Assembly: GCA_029851415.1 (NCBI GenBank)
Contig: CM056742.1
Location: forward strand, 79,412,748 to 79,476,747
Length of the DNA: 64,000 nt
Direction of reading: 5' to 3'
From: Eretmocerus hayati
Taxonomy: Eukaryota; Arthropoda; Insecta; Hymenoptera; Aphelinidae
The notes under the pieces were generated by a model. The model was not told the origin of the DNA, ran no database searches, and saw only the letters and a program-made list of their open reading frames with translations. Below, one piece after another: positions 1-10,042 of the stretch. Made by a program: the position numbers and the translations under genes. Numbering within the stretch: the first letter of the stretch is position 1; every line of letters starts with the position of its first letter.

Positions 1-553
1 TTCGTAGGGCTTTTATCTCGTCGGTGATCCAGTACTCTGGTTTCCTCCAAAAGCATGATGTTGTCTTGCGAGGCATCGATGCGTCACAAGCTCTTGTGAT
101 GGTGGTCGTCACCATATCCACAGCCTCGTCCGCGGTGATGTTCATCGGGAGATCTTCGGCTGTTCCTATCGATTCCCGGAATTTCCCCTCATCCAGCTTG
201 CGTACCTGCCACCCCGTCGGTCGCGGTCTGTGTGTCGTCTGTCTCTGTCTGTCAGTCCTAAGCCGAAACCGAATATGTCGATGGTCACTCAATGTTTCCG
301 TGTCCAGAACCTCCCACGATGTCATACGTCCCATGAGCGACGGGCTCATGAACGTCAGGTCGAGGACCGAAGACGAACCTCCCTCCCTGGACCGAGTGTC
401 GTGTCGGTAGTAGGTGATAACCCCCGTCTCGTTCGCGAGCACTAATCCCAATGCCTCCATGGCATCAGCGAGTATTACCCCCCGTCTATCACGCGGCCCC
501 CCGCTCCAAGTCGGTTCCTTGGAGTTGGAATCCCCCGCGAGAACCATTTGGAC
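1..553 (-). CDS. R1-type LINE endonuclease fragment (partial)
   Basis: Read on the minus strand, one frame is open from about 553 to the window edge and encodes an apurinic-type endonuclease of a non-LTR retrotransposon, the enzyme that nicks target DNA for target-primed reverse transcription. Seen: an AGDSNSKEPTWSG block where the family has GDFNA, then a SSVLDLTF strand, then the catalytic LSDHRHI motif (SDH). The SDH-to-linker spacing and the RFRL continuation resemble the R1/TRAS/Waldo group; that assignment is from family knowledge. The N-terminal part is missing because the frame runs into a (GA)n tract. The downstream reverse transcriptase would lie beyond the left edge. No stop codon is visible, so it may be a fairly young copy, but it is 5'-truncated here. 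Confidence 0.75.
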
Positions 554-559
554 CTCTTC

Positions 560-563
<4 letters not shown>

Positions 564-627
<64 letters not shown>
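564..627. repeat. (CT)n microsatellite at a LINE-LINE junction
   Basis: An uninterrupted CT dinucleotide run of about 64 bp. It separates the minus-strand R1-type endonuclease fragment from the plus-strand LINE that follows. It creates long artificial Leu-Ser reading frames in both neighbours. Confidence 0.95.
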
Positions 628-630
<3 letters not shown>

Positions 631-2127
631 GCCTCATGCCCTGAAATCCTATCACCACTCACAAACATCTACAATTCATCCATCTCATCTGCGTCCTATC
701 CAGCTCTTTGGAAACGCACACTCGTTACGCCCATTCCCAAATCAGCACTGTTGTCTGACTTATCAGATCTCAGACCCATTGCTCGCATATCAGAATGTTC
801 AAAAATCCTTGAGAAGATCGTTGCGAAACAGTTAACACGTCATCTTGAAGAGAATCACCTTCTCGATCCTCGTCAAGCAGGCTTTCGTGCGGGTCACAGC
901 ACTCAGACAGCGTTACTAGGTGTTTTGGATGACGTGAGACACGCAATAGACAAATCACAATACACCATTCTTGTGCTATTTGACTTTTCCAAAGCGTTCG
1001 ATAAAATACCTCACCACATACTCATCCAAAAGCTGCGCTCATATCATGTCGATAATCACACCATCAAATGGTTCCTCTCATATTTGGCTGACAGGTGTCA
1101 AGCCGTCATAGACGGCGGCGGTACAGTGTCTGACTGGCTCAAAACCACTGCAGGTGTTCCCCAAGGATCGGTACTAGGACCCCTTCTATTTTCAATCTTC
1201 ATTAATGATCTACCCCAAGTTCTCAAGTATAGTCGCTATATGATCTACGCTGATGACACACAGATCTACAGGAGTTGGCAGCATTATGAAATTTTTGACA
1301 CGCTTAAAAAAGTCGAAGCGGATGCCAATGCTATAAATCAATGGGCTCTTGCTAACGGACTCGAACTAAACTTGAAAAAGACAAAAGTCATGATCATGGG
1401 CAGCAGTGAAAATCTTCGTCTTCTTAACATCGGTAACTTGCCTCGACTCCAAATCGATGGCACTCCTGTAGACTATGTGTCAGAGGTAAAGAATCTGGGC
1501 ATATGGATAGCTAGCGACTTGAACTGGAAGAAACAAGTGTCTCATATTTGCCAACAAGTTTTCAGAACCCTGCGCCAACTCAGATCCCACCGTCATGCAC
1601 TTTCCTTCACAATCAGGAAAACTCTTGTTCAATCCCTTATCATGCCTTTCTTTGATTACGCATGCCTTGTATTCCACAATCTCGATAAGGGACTGAACCT
1701 TAAACTTCAAAGAGCCCAAAATGCATGCACACGCTTCATCTTTGGCAACATTCCGTGGCGTGACCATGTCACTCCTTTTCGGAAACAGCTGGGATGGCTA
1801 TCCGTCGAGTCTCGTCGAGAATACTTTTTGGCTAGTCAAACTTTCCAAATCTTGAAATGCGGTTCCCCTAGTTACTTGGCAATTAACTTCACTGAGATTT
1901 GCAACACTACCCTTCACCGGTCCAAAAGACTGCAGTCAGGGAATTTGCTTATTCAACCGGCCAGGACGAAGGCATATGAAAACTCATTTCGAATCTCAGC
2001 TGCAAGATTTTGGAATAAGCTACCTCACGAACTCACATCGCTTCCTCGAGACACAACATCGATCGAAACATTCAAGAATCATCTCTTAAACTATTTGCAT
2101 AGCAAAGAAGATGACTCTGAACCATGA
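628..2127 (+). CDS. LINE reverse transcriptase, C-terminal part of ORF2
   Basis: About 500 residues are open in one frame up to the TGA at 2125-2127. The product is an RNA-directed DNA polymerase that copies LINE RNA at a nicked target. Seen in order: the LRPIARISECSKILEK start of the RT domain, the AGFRAGHSTQTALL fingers motif, FDFSKAFDKIPH with the first catalytic Asp, GVPQGSVLGPLLF, and the YADDTQIY catalytic box near 1246. After the RT comes the usual thumb and C-terminal region, including CTRFIFG and SAARFWNKLPHEL blocks typical of insect Jockey/CR1-type LINEs. The frame also reads back through the (CT)n run, but those Leu-Ser residues are not protein of the element. No ATG of its own is needed because the copy is truncated. 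The domain itself has no internal stop, suggesting recent insertion. Confidence 0.85.
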
Positions 2128-2502
2128 CTCATACTTGACAATTCGCATTTCAAAATCTGGTCGTGACATTCATATCGGTATTTTCATATTTTCATACCTT
2201 CATATTCTTATATTCTTATATTTTTGTTTTCATATTTTTATATTCTTATATTTTAGTTTTTATGTCTTGTTTTTGATGTTGCCTCACTAGCATCTGTGAT
2301 AAATGTACATATATACGTATAGATATTTTCATACCAATTGTTTTTGGGATAAAGTACCCACCACTAGCATTAAATTAGTTAAGTTCTGTTCACACGAACA
2401 ATTCGAACACTATATCTGTTTATCTCAAATTTGTAAAATTATGTATTCATCAAGTTTCGTTTTGCCCCATGGGACTCATTGTCCCCGGGCTAATAAATTG
2501 AA

Positions 2503-2529
2503 ATCAATCAATCAATCAATCAATCAATC
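2503..2529 (+). repeat. (AATC)n tail of the LINE
   Basis: About seven ATCA units directly follow the LINE 3' UTR. This marks the 3' end of the inserted copy. Confidence 0.85.
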
Positions 2530-2552
2530 TCTCTCTCTCTCTCTCTCTCTCT
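2529..2552. repeat. (CT)n microsatellite
   Basis: A 24-bp CT run abutting the LINE tail. With the 564-627 run, the LINE is therefore bracketed by CT tracts, as though it had inserted into a longer (CT)n. Confidence 0.85.
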
Positions 2553-3105
2553 GGGGTCCTCGTGGTGCCGCGATGCATTGTGCCCTGAGCTCTGACATTA
2601 ATCTTGTCTTTGCTCGGGCCCGGCGCCTTGCCTCGTAGTCGCTGATGTCTTGAGCTGTCACCTCCTGGTGACGACGGTGAGGGGGTGTCGGGGGGGGGGC
2701 GCCTGGGCATCGCAGGTGCTCTGGGCGTCACGGCGGTTTCTGCAAGGCGGCGGTTGATATTTGAGCTTGCGCTCGAATTATTCTGTGGCTCGCGCCACGT
2801 GGGGTTCGGATAATGTCGTGTTGCACTCGCGCACATTCTCTCGCGCGCGGGGCACTTGCACTGCTCACTCCACTGGCGCGGGCACTAATTGTTTGTGGTC
2901 TTTCGAGCCGGATTTGATCATTGTTTGTAGCACTCACGGAAACGGGATTTGGCTCACTCGCGCACTGATAAGCGTCCTGTGGGTTACTTCCGGTTCCCGG
3001 GTGCTGCTTCATGGAGTTGCTGGCGCGCTAACCCATCTTTCGCCACTGGTGCAGGCTTGCTCCGATTTGAAGCGCGCATTCTCGCCCTTGTACGTGGGCC
3101 CTTGA
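2553..3105 (-). pseudogene. GC-rich coding-like debris, probably 3' part of the Gypsy element
   Basis: No intact gene. On the minus strand one frame near 2550-2660 reads like real protein (TAQDISDYEARRRARAKTR), rich in Arg, Ala and Glu, but neighbouring frames are broken. The sequence is GC-rich with CTCGCGC words like those in the Gypsy leader at 9.4-9.7 kb. It lies downstream of the Gypsy integrase in transcription order, so it could be the end of its coding region plus 3' UTR. I do not recognise a domain and cannot find a matching 3' LTR. Confidence 0.3.
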
Positions 3106-3330
3106 GGGTGCGTCCACAAATGGAGCGCGTGCGCTGCCCCCATGCTCCCGCGCGGCTCCCGGCGCGCGCGCTGCTCTCACAAGAGAGGAATTATAAGTTT
3201 CCCACGTTACCGACTCAATAAGTCGGTAACGTTGGGAACTCATAATTCCTCTATTGTGAGAGCAGCGCGCGCGCTGGGAGCTGCGCGGGAGCATGGGGGC
3301 CGCGCGCGCGCTCCATTTGTGGACGCACCC
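3106..3330. mobile_element. 225-bp palindromic MITE with TGA flanks
   Basis: The two halves are near-perfect reverse complements: GGGTGCGTCCACAAATGGAG at the left end is mirrored at the right end, with arms of about 105 bp and a short centre around AATAAG. TGA flanks both ends (3103-3105 and 3331-3333), giving a 3-bp target duplication. GGG termini and a 3-bp duplication recall PIF/Harbinger MITEs, though those usually choose TWA. It has no coding capacity and sits in the 3' part of the Gypsy element, so it arrived later. Its termini resemble short direct repeats at 46.44-46.53 kb. Confidence 0.8.
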
Positions 3331-3333
3331 TGA

Positions 3334-4146
3334 CAGGTTGGCTGCGTTCGCCCTCGCTGTCGCTCGCGCACTGCCGGGATTTTGAAAATTCCGGAGCACG
3401 TTCCGCGGGGGGAGGGGCCGCGCTGCTGCTGTCGCCCGTACTTATGGGCTCAGGTGGCGTCTTCTTCTTCGGCGGTCTGCCTCTCTTTCTTTTCGGCTTC
3501 TCTTCAATCTTCATTTCTTCGTTCGATGATTCTTGCTGCTGTTGACTTGTGGCTGAGCGAGTACCTATATTTACTACTCTAAAATCTTTTGCATGATGTA
3601 AACCATCGACCCTGATTCCATCTTTTTCTACCCTATACACATTTTCGCCTAGTTTTTCGCAAATGATCGGGCCATCGAATTTTTCGGATAGTTTACCAGA
3701 AATTTGCTTCGAAGCTGACGAAAGTACCCTGTTACGCATGTAAACTCTGTCGCCAATTTTAAATTCTTCCACGCGTTTACTTTGATTGAAATATGACATT
3801 TGTTTCTCTTTCGCGGATTCAATATTTTTCAGAGCGCTGTCGTGAACCTCGGGTAATAAACGCATACGTTTTGACCATTCTTCTAGCGCTTCTTCGTTTG
3901 ATATACTGCGGTTTTTGTCAACTTTCGCCTCGGAATTTTTTATATCAGATAAATCGTTCGTACCGCTACTACTACTTTTTTCAGACTCTGAAAGTTTCTT
4001 ATTTAATTCAACGATATTTTCTGACTCATCTAATTTTTCTAAATTTTGAACACATTCTTCTTGTGAAGTGTTCTCACTTAATTTTCTGAATGTGTTTGAA
4101 ATTATCTCTACAATACGTTTCCATCGTTTTGGTTGTTCCAATTCTC
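3334..4146 (-). pseudogene. Gypsy integrase C-terminal region with GPY/F-like module and AT-hook
   Basis: This continues the integrase in the same frame after two stop codons (TAA and TGA near 4147). Seen: a Ser/Glu-rich linker, then FKIGDRVYMRNRVL followed by KLSEKFDGPIICEKLG, which fits the GPY/F-like module that ends many Gypsy integrases and contributes to DNA binding. Beyond it lies KPKRKRGRPPKKK, an AT-hook-like GRP core flanked by basic residues, then a proline-rich stretch. The open frame passes from here into the MITE, so its last residues are not original. Adjacent to the DDE region at 4.15-6.2 kb. Confidence 0.7.
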
Positions 4147-4320
4147 ACCCTTACATCAAGAATGCAGGTGATTTCTTCGTTACTGAATAAACGCTTGAGT
4201 TATGGGCAAATTGAGACTGTGGGATATACTTATCCCATTCTTTGTGCTTTTCAGCAAACATTGCTATCATTGTTTTGATATCCTTATTTACACGTTCCGT
4301 TGGATTGCTGACCGGATGAT
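4147..4320 (-). pseudogene. Gypsy integrase segment with frameshift and stops
   Basis: The catalytic Glu region of the integrase (the SNPTERVNKD block, in the family's usual position after the second Asp) lies in a different frame from the upstream domain. A single-base indel near 4310-4320 therefore separates them. The segment ends with two in-frame stops close together near 4143-4150. These lesions would abolish integrase in this copy. Confidence 0.75.
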
Positions 4321-6237
4321 ATACAGGTCATGTTCTATACCGTTGCTTGCTAAAAATTCATCGAGCAATTCGTTTTTGAACTCGCGACCGTTGTCGGATA
4401 TAAATATTTCTGGGGTGCCATGATTTATACATAACACGTTTTCTACTGCGTTTTTCACTGCTTTCGCTGTTTTCTTTCGCAACGGTACACACATGATATA
4501 ACGCGTGAATACATCCTCCATAATGAGAAGATATTCAAAGTCATTCTTGCATTTTATGAATTCTCCCATTAGATCTGCGCAAACCATTTGCGATGGTCTA
4601 TCGATCTTTCTAGTACCCATAAGACCTATTTGACCTCTTTGCTCTACTTTATACAGTTGACATTTTTCGCAGCTTTTCACATAGTTGGCTACGTCGGCAT
4701 AAATACCGGACCAGTAATATGATCTAGCTATGCGTCTGTATGTCTTATCTTTGCCTTGATGGCCTGCCGTCGGCTCATCGTGACTTTCTTTAAAAATTTG
4801 CTCTCGCCTTTCAGCTGGTATAATCAACTTCCAGGCGTCTAAATCTGTCATAATTTCATTCAATTCAGGATCTGGTCTGTACTTATCAATTCTACCATCC
4901 ACTACTTTCCAATCTCTATATCTACGTGGATGCTTTAGAATTTGATGCAATCTTTTCGTGTACCATTTATCTGACGTTTTCTCTAGAACTTTGACTGACG
5001 CAACCTCTATTGCTTGATCCTCAAACATTCTAGAGAGCGAGTCTGGCACGATGTTCAATTTACCCTTCTTGTGGACGACCTTGAACTGGTAGCTTGCAAG
5101 TTGATGGGCCCATCTAGCTACGCGTCCTACGGGATTTTTCATACTAAATAGCCATTGAAGCGCACTGTGGTCACAATATACGGTGAAGTTTTCGCCTTCA
5201 ATGTATGGACGACAGCGTTCAATTGCATATTTTATCGCGAGAGCCTCTTTTTCTGTAACTGAAAACCGTCTTTCGTTATCTCTTAATGCTCTGCTAACAT
5301 GACAAATCACTCTTTCCTCGTCGCCAACTATTTGCGTAAGCATTGCGCCAATCCCCGTGTCACACGCATCTGTATGCAAACAGTAACTGGCACGTGGGAT
5401 AGGCATGGACAACACGGGTGCATTCGTGAGGCAATCTTTGAGGGTAGTGAATGCTTTTTCTTGCTTCTCTTTCCATTCAAATTTTACAATTTTTCTCAAT
5501 AATCTATTGATTGGCTCTACTACACTTGCATAATTTTCAATGAATTTACTGTGCCATGAGACCATACCAGTGAATTGTACTATCTGTTTAACATTCTTAG
5601 GCCTTGGATGATTTCTAATGGCTTCCGTCTTTGCCGGGTCTACTCGCATGCCATTCTGATAAATAATAAAACCTAAATATTTGACTTCGTCTACACAAAA
5701 TTTACTTTTCTCTCGATTAATTGTAAGGCCCGCAGCTGTGATTCTTTTTAATAATATCTCTAATAATTCTGAATTTTTTTCAAATGTCTCTGTTACAAGT
5801 ACAATATCATCAAGATAAGCATACGCATAAGGCTCTAAGTCGCCTATTATGGGATCTAAAAGTCTCTGGAAGCATGCTCCAGAGTTAGCACTGCCCATAG
5901 GCATTCTTTTATAACACCAGTGCCCTCTACCGGGTACTGTAAAAGCTGTAATGTTTCTTGAGACTTTTTCAACTTTTATTTGGGAAAACACCATTGATAA
6001 GTCTATCGTGGTGATATATCTTGCGTTTCTCAATATCTTTAAAATTGTCTCCATGTAAGGAGTAGGATAAGCGTCTTTTTCTGACAACGAGTTTGGAACG
6101 CGCATATCTACCACCATTCGGTAGCCTCCGTTAGCTCTCTTGACTAAAAATGCTGGGTTATTCCACGGGCTGTTACATCTCTCTACTACGTCCGCATCTA
6201 TCATTTTCTGCAGCTCGTCATGCATCGCTTTTTCCAT
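4288..6237 (-). CDS. Gypsy reverse transcriptase, RNase H and integrase core
   Basis: A 649-residue open frame. RT (about residues 10-190): catalytic Asp in TIDLSM (79) and the YLDD box (141-144). RNase H (about 265-390) begins with LHTDACDTGIGAML. The integrase zinc finger (about 495-540) has the H-H-C-C pattern in SHDEPTAGH and KSCEKC. The integrase core shows the first Asp in CADLMGEF and the second in ISDNGREF near the end. The protein copies element RNA into cDNA, degrades the RNA strand and would insert the product. The frame ends early because of the frameshift near 4315. Upstream it is out of frame with the protease by one base at a run of C residues near 6245. Confidence 0.9.
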   Translation of the reverse strand: MEKAMHDELQKMIDADVVERCNSPWNNPAFLVKRANGGYRMVVDMRVPNSLSEKDAYPTPYMETILKILRNARYITTIDLSMVFSQIKVEKVSRNITAFTVPGRGHWCYKRMPMGSANSGACFQRLLDPIIGDLEPYAYAYLDDIVLVTETFEKNSELLEILLKRITAAGLTINREKSKFCVDEVKYLGFIIYQNGMRVDPAKTEAIRNHPRPKNVKQIVQFTGMVSWHSKFIENYASVVEPINRLLRKIVKFEWKEKQEKAFTTLKDCLTNAPVLSMPIPRASYCLHTDACDTGIGAMLTQIVGDEERVICHVSRALRDNERRFSVTEKEALAIKYAIERCRPYIEGENFTVYCDHSALQWLFSMKNPVGRVARWAHQLASYQFKVVHKKGKLNIVPDSLSRMFEDQAIEVASVKVLEKTSDKWYTKRLHQILKHPRRYRDWKVVDGRIDKYRPDPELNEIMTDLDAWKLIIPAERREQIFKESHDEPTAGHQGKDKTYRRIARSYYWSGIYADVANYVKSCEKCQLYKVEQRGQIGLMGTRKIDRPSQMVCADLMGEFIKCKNDFEYLLIMEDVFTRYIMCVPLRKKTAKAVKNAVENVLCINHGTPEIFISDNGREFKNELLDEFLASNGIEHDLYIIRSAIQRNV

Positions 6238-6238
6238 C

Positions 6239-7045
6239 TTATCTGAGAGGGGGGAAATAACGTTGCTTGACTGGGCGTGCGCTACTTCTCAACTTGATTC
6301 CATATTCGACTAAATCCGTAGCCTTCAAATATTTGTCATCGACCATTTTCGCTGGTAGGTTCTCATCTAGCACTCTTTTCAATCTATACCTTTCGTAATC
6401 TGATGATTTATTCAAACCCCTGTGACTCTGACCAGATCCTTTTTCTTGCGCACTTGCATTTTTGCTTTGATTTGAGTTTGCTTCTATGTTTGACTCTACT
6501 CCCGGACAACCTTTTTTAATTGATTCTACTGAAAATAATTCAAAAGAAAATTTCTCTTTCTCCTCAAGGTCTGCGAATGTATATTCGTCACTGTCGCCTA
6601 AAATATGCATTCCGAAAAACCTAACGAATTCTAATCCCAAAATGAGATCTACAGGCAGCGTTGGCACTGCAAGAATTGACATATTTTTGCAAATTCCTGC
6701 GATCTCCAAGGGAGTGGCCATCTCACCTTTTACCTGTTCCAAACCTCCGTTCGTCATTTGAACGTATAGAAAGTTGGAAGGCTCGATCTTTATGCGCGCT
6801 TGCTCTGCAATTTCTCGATACTTTGCGCCAATCATGGAACGTGCGGCACCAGTGTCGAGTAACCTTCGTAATTCTACTGAACCTACCCTAATCGTGATCC
6901 AATAGCGAGAATACTCCACCGGCTTGGACGTATCAGGGATTTTTATAATTCTTGACGCATCGATTTGTATCATCTCTACGGTTTTCTGTGCTAGTGACAT
7001 ATTTGCTTCGCTAGAATTTGAGACCTGTGAGGAACGAACTGTCAT
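6239..7045 (-). CDS. Gypsy aspartic protease region
   Basis: About 268 residues. A retropepsin-type protease is shown by the RRLLDTGAARSMIGAKY active-site block (DTGA) about 85 residues in and by the ILGLEFV motif about 55 residues later. It would cleave the Gag-Pol polyprotein during particle maturation. A charged, low-complexity linker follows, then PVKQRYFPPL, the usual lead-in to RT. A run of six C residues near 6245 shifts the frame just before RT; this could be a mutation or, less likely, a programmed slip site. Confidence 0.8.
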   Translation of the reverse strand: MTVRSSQVSNSSEANMSLAQKTVEMIQIDASRIIKIPDTSKPVEYSRYWITIRVGSVELRRLLDTGAARSMIGAKYREIAEQARIKIEPSNFLYVQMTNGGLEQVKGEMATPLEIAGICKNMSILAVPTLPVDLILGLEFVRFFGMHILGDSDEYTFADLEEKEKFSFELFSVESIKKGCPGVESNIEANSNQSKNASAQEKGSGQSHRGLNKSSDYERYRLKRVLDENLPAKMVDDKYLKATDLVEYGIKLRSSARPVKQRYFPPLR

Positions 7046-7056
7046 AATGGTCTAAT

Positions 7057-7541
7057 TTATGCAGCTTGATTCGCGTTTCCCGAAGGCGCTTGATCTTTCG
7101 CCCCATCCTTTGGCGGAGCTGGGATACTATTCGCCCCCGCAACTGGTACATTTTGAGGCACGTGAGGGGGTGGCGCTGCTTGCGTACCGGAATTGTAGTA
7201 GCCATTATGCTGATTATAGTTCCAGTACGTGCCACACCCTCTACCACGCAGATTTCCACGGTAGCCAGCGTCAAAACTACCTCTGTAATTGCCTCTAAAA
7301 TCACCGCGTTGATTATAAAAATTATTGTCATGATTGTTATATCCATAGTTCCAATTGTTCGGATTTGTGTAATTTTGATTGAAATTTTGGCTATTTGGCT
7401 GAACGCTATTCTGAAAATTGTTTTGAAAATTGCCACTCGGTTGCACTTGTTGGATCTCAATATTTGGGTTATTTCCCGAGGCAATTGAGGTATTTTGAGG
7501 GTGGCTAACGTTTTGTCCGTCGGCTTGCGCCTGGGAACCAC
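7057..7541 (-). pseudogene. Gypsy Gag nucleocapsid-like Asn/Gln/Gly-rich region
   Basis: On the minus strand the frame at 7057-7446 encodes a 129-residue Asn/Gln/Tyr/Gly/Arg-rich stretch with repeated FQNN and GNYRG/GNLRG units. It occupies the place of the RNA-binding nucleocapsid between capsid and protease. A single Cys (RGRGCGTYW) is all that remains where a CCHC knuckle might be expected. Low complexity makes alternative frames open as well, so this choice rests on position and composition. A run of ten C residues near 7561 breaks the frame towards capsid. Confidence 0.5.
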
Positions 7542-7592
7542 CCCTGTTGCCTCGTCCTCAGCCCCCCCCCCCGGCGACGCCCTTGACCCTGA

Positions 7593-9155
7593 TTATTGAT
7601 CTGGTTTTGACCGTTCGCCGCAGGAACTTGCGTGTTTCCAAACCATTTCGCCATTTCTGCAGCAATTTATTTTTGTACATCGTCTTGTGTCGTGACTTGT
7701 ACGTTGCTGTCTCAGACGTCTTTTTGTCGGACTCGGTTTTCGTCTTTTTGTCTGTGTGTTTTTGTTTTGTGTGTCCGATGGCTTGTCTTTGTTCTTCTCC
7801 AAGCGCTCATTCGCCTGATGCGTACTCGCGTCAAAAGCTTTACCGAGCTCTGATGCTTGCTTCGCGAATGTCTCTATATCTTAATGTAAATATTGTCTCA
7901 TGAGCGGGTGAAAATCGGTCTTCATATTGTAATAGATCCTTTCGACTTGTTTGTTTATCGGTGGTGGCTCTGGCATTTTATTAAAAATTGATCTGATCGC
8001 CATTATAAATTCGTGTACAGGCTCATCTTCGCCTTGAAACCTCATACGCGCTTCGTCAGCTAGACGCTCAGAATATTTCTTATCCTGATATTGGCTACGT
8101 AAGCATACTACTACGTCTTGCCACGTGCGCCAACTAGACCCGTATAGTCTAAATTCGTTTAATGCCGGACCTTTCAATCAAACCGCTACTGACCGCAGAA
8201 CGTCCTTTTCTATAATTCCTGCCACCATCCGATGCTCCGTGACCTTCGTCAGAAATTCTTCTAAACTTTGCCCTCTCTCACCGCTAAATTTCAAATTCCA
8301 CGATTTCACTGTACGCGTTGAATCTTTGAGTGCGCGTCCCGTATTATGTTCGTCTTCATCCGAGTCAATATCGATGACGTCATCAAGCGGTTGTGAAGAT
8401 CTCGCGCCTCGATTTCCTGTCACCGAATTTGACTGTCGTAAATTGTTTTGTCCGCGCGTGTGTCCAAAATTTGACCTTCTCAAATGTGGCAGCTCTGGTT
8501 GGTCTAACAGAAAAGTATTATTCATGTTCACACTTGATCTTCTCGCGAACTGCACCGTTTGATCCATAACGTTTTCGTGGATGAATAAATCCTCCTGTTG
8601 CTCGCGAGAATTGTCCACCCAATGTTGTAAAACTGAATTCGGAATTTCAAAAATCACACCCATCGCAGAGGTAACTTCTACAAATTCGTTTGGGTCTTGT
8701 AATATGTCTCGTTGTATTTGTGAATTTGCCTGTTGTTCGTTCTGTGTGCCTTGAGGCCCTTGTGGTGCTGTGTACGCCCCTGACCCCGCGCCTGTATGTG
8801 TCCGTGGCGTCGCCTTATTTTTCGCGCCTGTGGGATTTTGGGATGGGTATTTTCGGAGAGTCACGTTTCTTTGGCCCCCGCTCGCCCCAGTAATCGGCTC
8901 ATCGCCTAGCATTGAAAGCTCGGCGATGAACTCATCTAACGCCTTATCGCGTTCTGCTTTCGCTACCGAATCATCCATTGCGCGTGATTCTACAAAATCC
9001 GCTTCATGATATTCGCCCATTATTCGCCTCTCTAGAACATCTATTTTAATTGAGCGTGATCCTGTGCTCACTAGAAATAGTCGGGCTAACGTGGTATCTA
9101 ACGCCTCATCCGTTATCCCGTCTGAAAATTTCTCCAAGCACTCTTTCACCTCCAT
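7593..9155 (-). pseudogene. Gypsy Gag (capsid), interrupted by two in-frame stops
   Basis: The first part (9155-8178, 325 residues) starts at an ATG and has an acidic/Gln-rich N-terminal region followed by the start of a capsid-like fold (WNLKFSGERGQSLEEFL). A TGA at 8178-8180 interrupts it, and the same frame continues at 8177 through WRTWQDVVVCLRSQYQD and FQGEDEPVHEFIMAIRSIF, typical retrotransposon Gag capsid. A TAA at 7881-7883 breaks it again before a Lys/Arg-rich tail down to 7593. Gag would build the particle. Both stops are simple nonsense changes with no frame change, so the protein was lost by point mutation. Confidence 0.75.
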
Positions 9156-9768
9156 TGTGTCTGAATTTTAACCGCGGATTGAATCAGAAAATAGCAGTGA
9201 ATGATTCTATTTGCACATATATACGCTTGAAATCATTTGAACTCTGCAGTCATATCATCATGCATTTCCTTCTACAAATCTCTAAGATGAATTCTATTCG
9301 CGAATTTGATATATAATAAAGCGCTAGAAAAATGCTCCAACGCGAAAGCAAACTTTCGACGAACAACTCATCTCAATGTATGAATTCAACGAATTTGACT
9401 TTGACTATTTGACGAGCGTGTCGATGTTTACGTTCGCGGAGCTTGGGATGTCACGCGATCGTTAAGCCTCGACGTTCGCCGTCCGATGACCCGTTCACGC
9501 GCAATACTGTAACTGCTGAAAACTTTGAAATACCCGACGCTCGCATTTTTGTCGCCTGGGCACTCGCGCCAAAAAAATTCTTATCGCCGGGTATAAAATA
9601 TTGCGCTAAATTGAATATAGCTCCCGGTCCGAGCTTATTCGCAGGTGGGGCATGGCAAATCGACTTGCCCGGGTCACTTCGCGCACATTTCACTCGCGCA
9701 CGCGATTACCCGAGAGGTTCACCAAATAATATGAAATGAACTGATTACACCTGATTCGCCATTTTATA
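9156..9768 (-). other. Gypsy untranslated leader
   Basis: About 610 bp between the primer-binding site and the Gag start. I see no gene in it. It is rich in CGCG/CTCGCGC words, similar to the 2.6-3.1 kb segment at the other end of the element. Confidence 0.5.
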
Positions 9769-9780
9769 CGTTGGGCGCCA
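9769..9780 (-). promoter_or_regulatory. Gypsy primer-binding site
   Basis: On the minus strand TGGCGCCCAACG follows the LTR end (TTACA) by one base. TGGCGCC is the classic start of a tRNA-primed minus-strand DNA site in many retroelements. This fixes the element's orientation and the inner edge of the LTR. Confidence 0.75.
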
Positions 9781-9781
9781 A

Positions 9782-10042
9782 TGTAAGCGTGCATATAGCC
9801 CGAATAATGCATGCTTGCATGATTAGATTCTCATCACCTGATTTCGGGGATATTTGATCAAAATTATAATCTATCATATGTATATATCTATATATGGATT
9901 TATGAATAATCGAATATATAAAAGGGTATTCTCATGATAATCAACTCTGGGTTTCTATTTAACTTTGGTATACTATTCGCATCCTTCGATTAGTTTATTG
10001 ATAAGAATAATGAACCAAAATAATCATATCGCGCAAGCGATA
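9782..10042 (-). repeat. Gypsy 5' LTR (outer limit unknown)
   Basis: The plus-strand sequence starts TGTAAGCG, i.e. the LTR ends CGCTTACA in the element's direction. It is AT-rich with many TATATA words. The outer end is unknown because no second LTR copy is in the window; sequence up to the giant palindrome at 10043 may or may not belong to it. Confidence 0.5.
9915..9926 (+). promoter_or_regulatory. TATA-box-like site facing the giant palindrome
   Basis: TATATAAAAGGG on the plus strand, about 120 bp before the palindrome. It fits a core promoter TATA box. The LTR it sits in belongs to a minus-strand element, so a plus-strand promoter would read into the palindrome. Activity is inference; AT-rich DNA gives such matches easily. 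Confidence 0.3.

Larger units (their letters stand above)
628..2529 (+). mobile_element. 5'-truncated non-LTR retrotransposon (LINE)
   Basis: The element runs from the end of the (CT)n tract, where the coding sequence begins abruptly inside the reverse transcriptase region, to a 3' UTR ending in TAATAAATTG and an (AATC)n tail. Microsatellite-like tails without poly(A) occur in several CR1/Jockey-group LINEs; assigning a clade (CR1, Daphne or Kiri type) would need a phylogeny. 5' truncation is the usual result of incomplete target-primed reverse transcription. The 3' UTR at 2160-2280 is rich in TTCATATTC/TTCTTATATT repeats. Confidence 0.8.
3334..10042 (-). mobile_element. Ty3/Gypsy LTR retrotransposon, degenerate
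   Basis: In transcription order (right to left) it has an LTR edge at 9782, a primer-binding site, a GC-rich leader, gag, a protease, RT-RNase H-integrase, and an integrase C-terminal region. This gene order is that of Ty3/Gypsy. At least two in-frame stops in gag, one frameshift between protease and RT, and a frameshift plus two stops in integrase make it non-autonomous. No second LTR is visible on the left, where it gives way to a MITE and other repeats. The right limit of the LTR is not determined because only one copy exists. Confidence 0.8.

Noticed and set aside
451..627. N-terminal Leu-Ser repeats of a 558-residue open frame
   Set aside because: They are translation of the (CT)n microsatellite; the LINE coding part starts at about 628.
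6239..6260. Programmed frameshift between Gypsy protease and RT
   Set aside because: A run of six C residues could slip, but the element carries several other lesions, so a simple one-base insertion is more likely.
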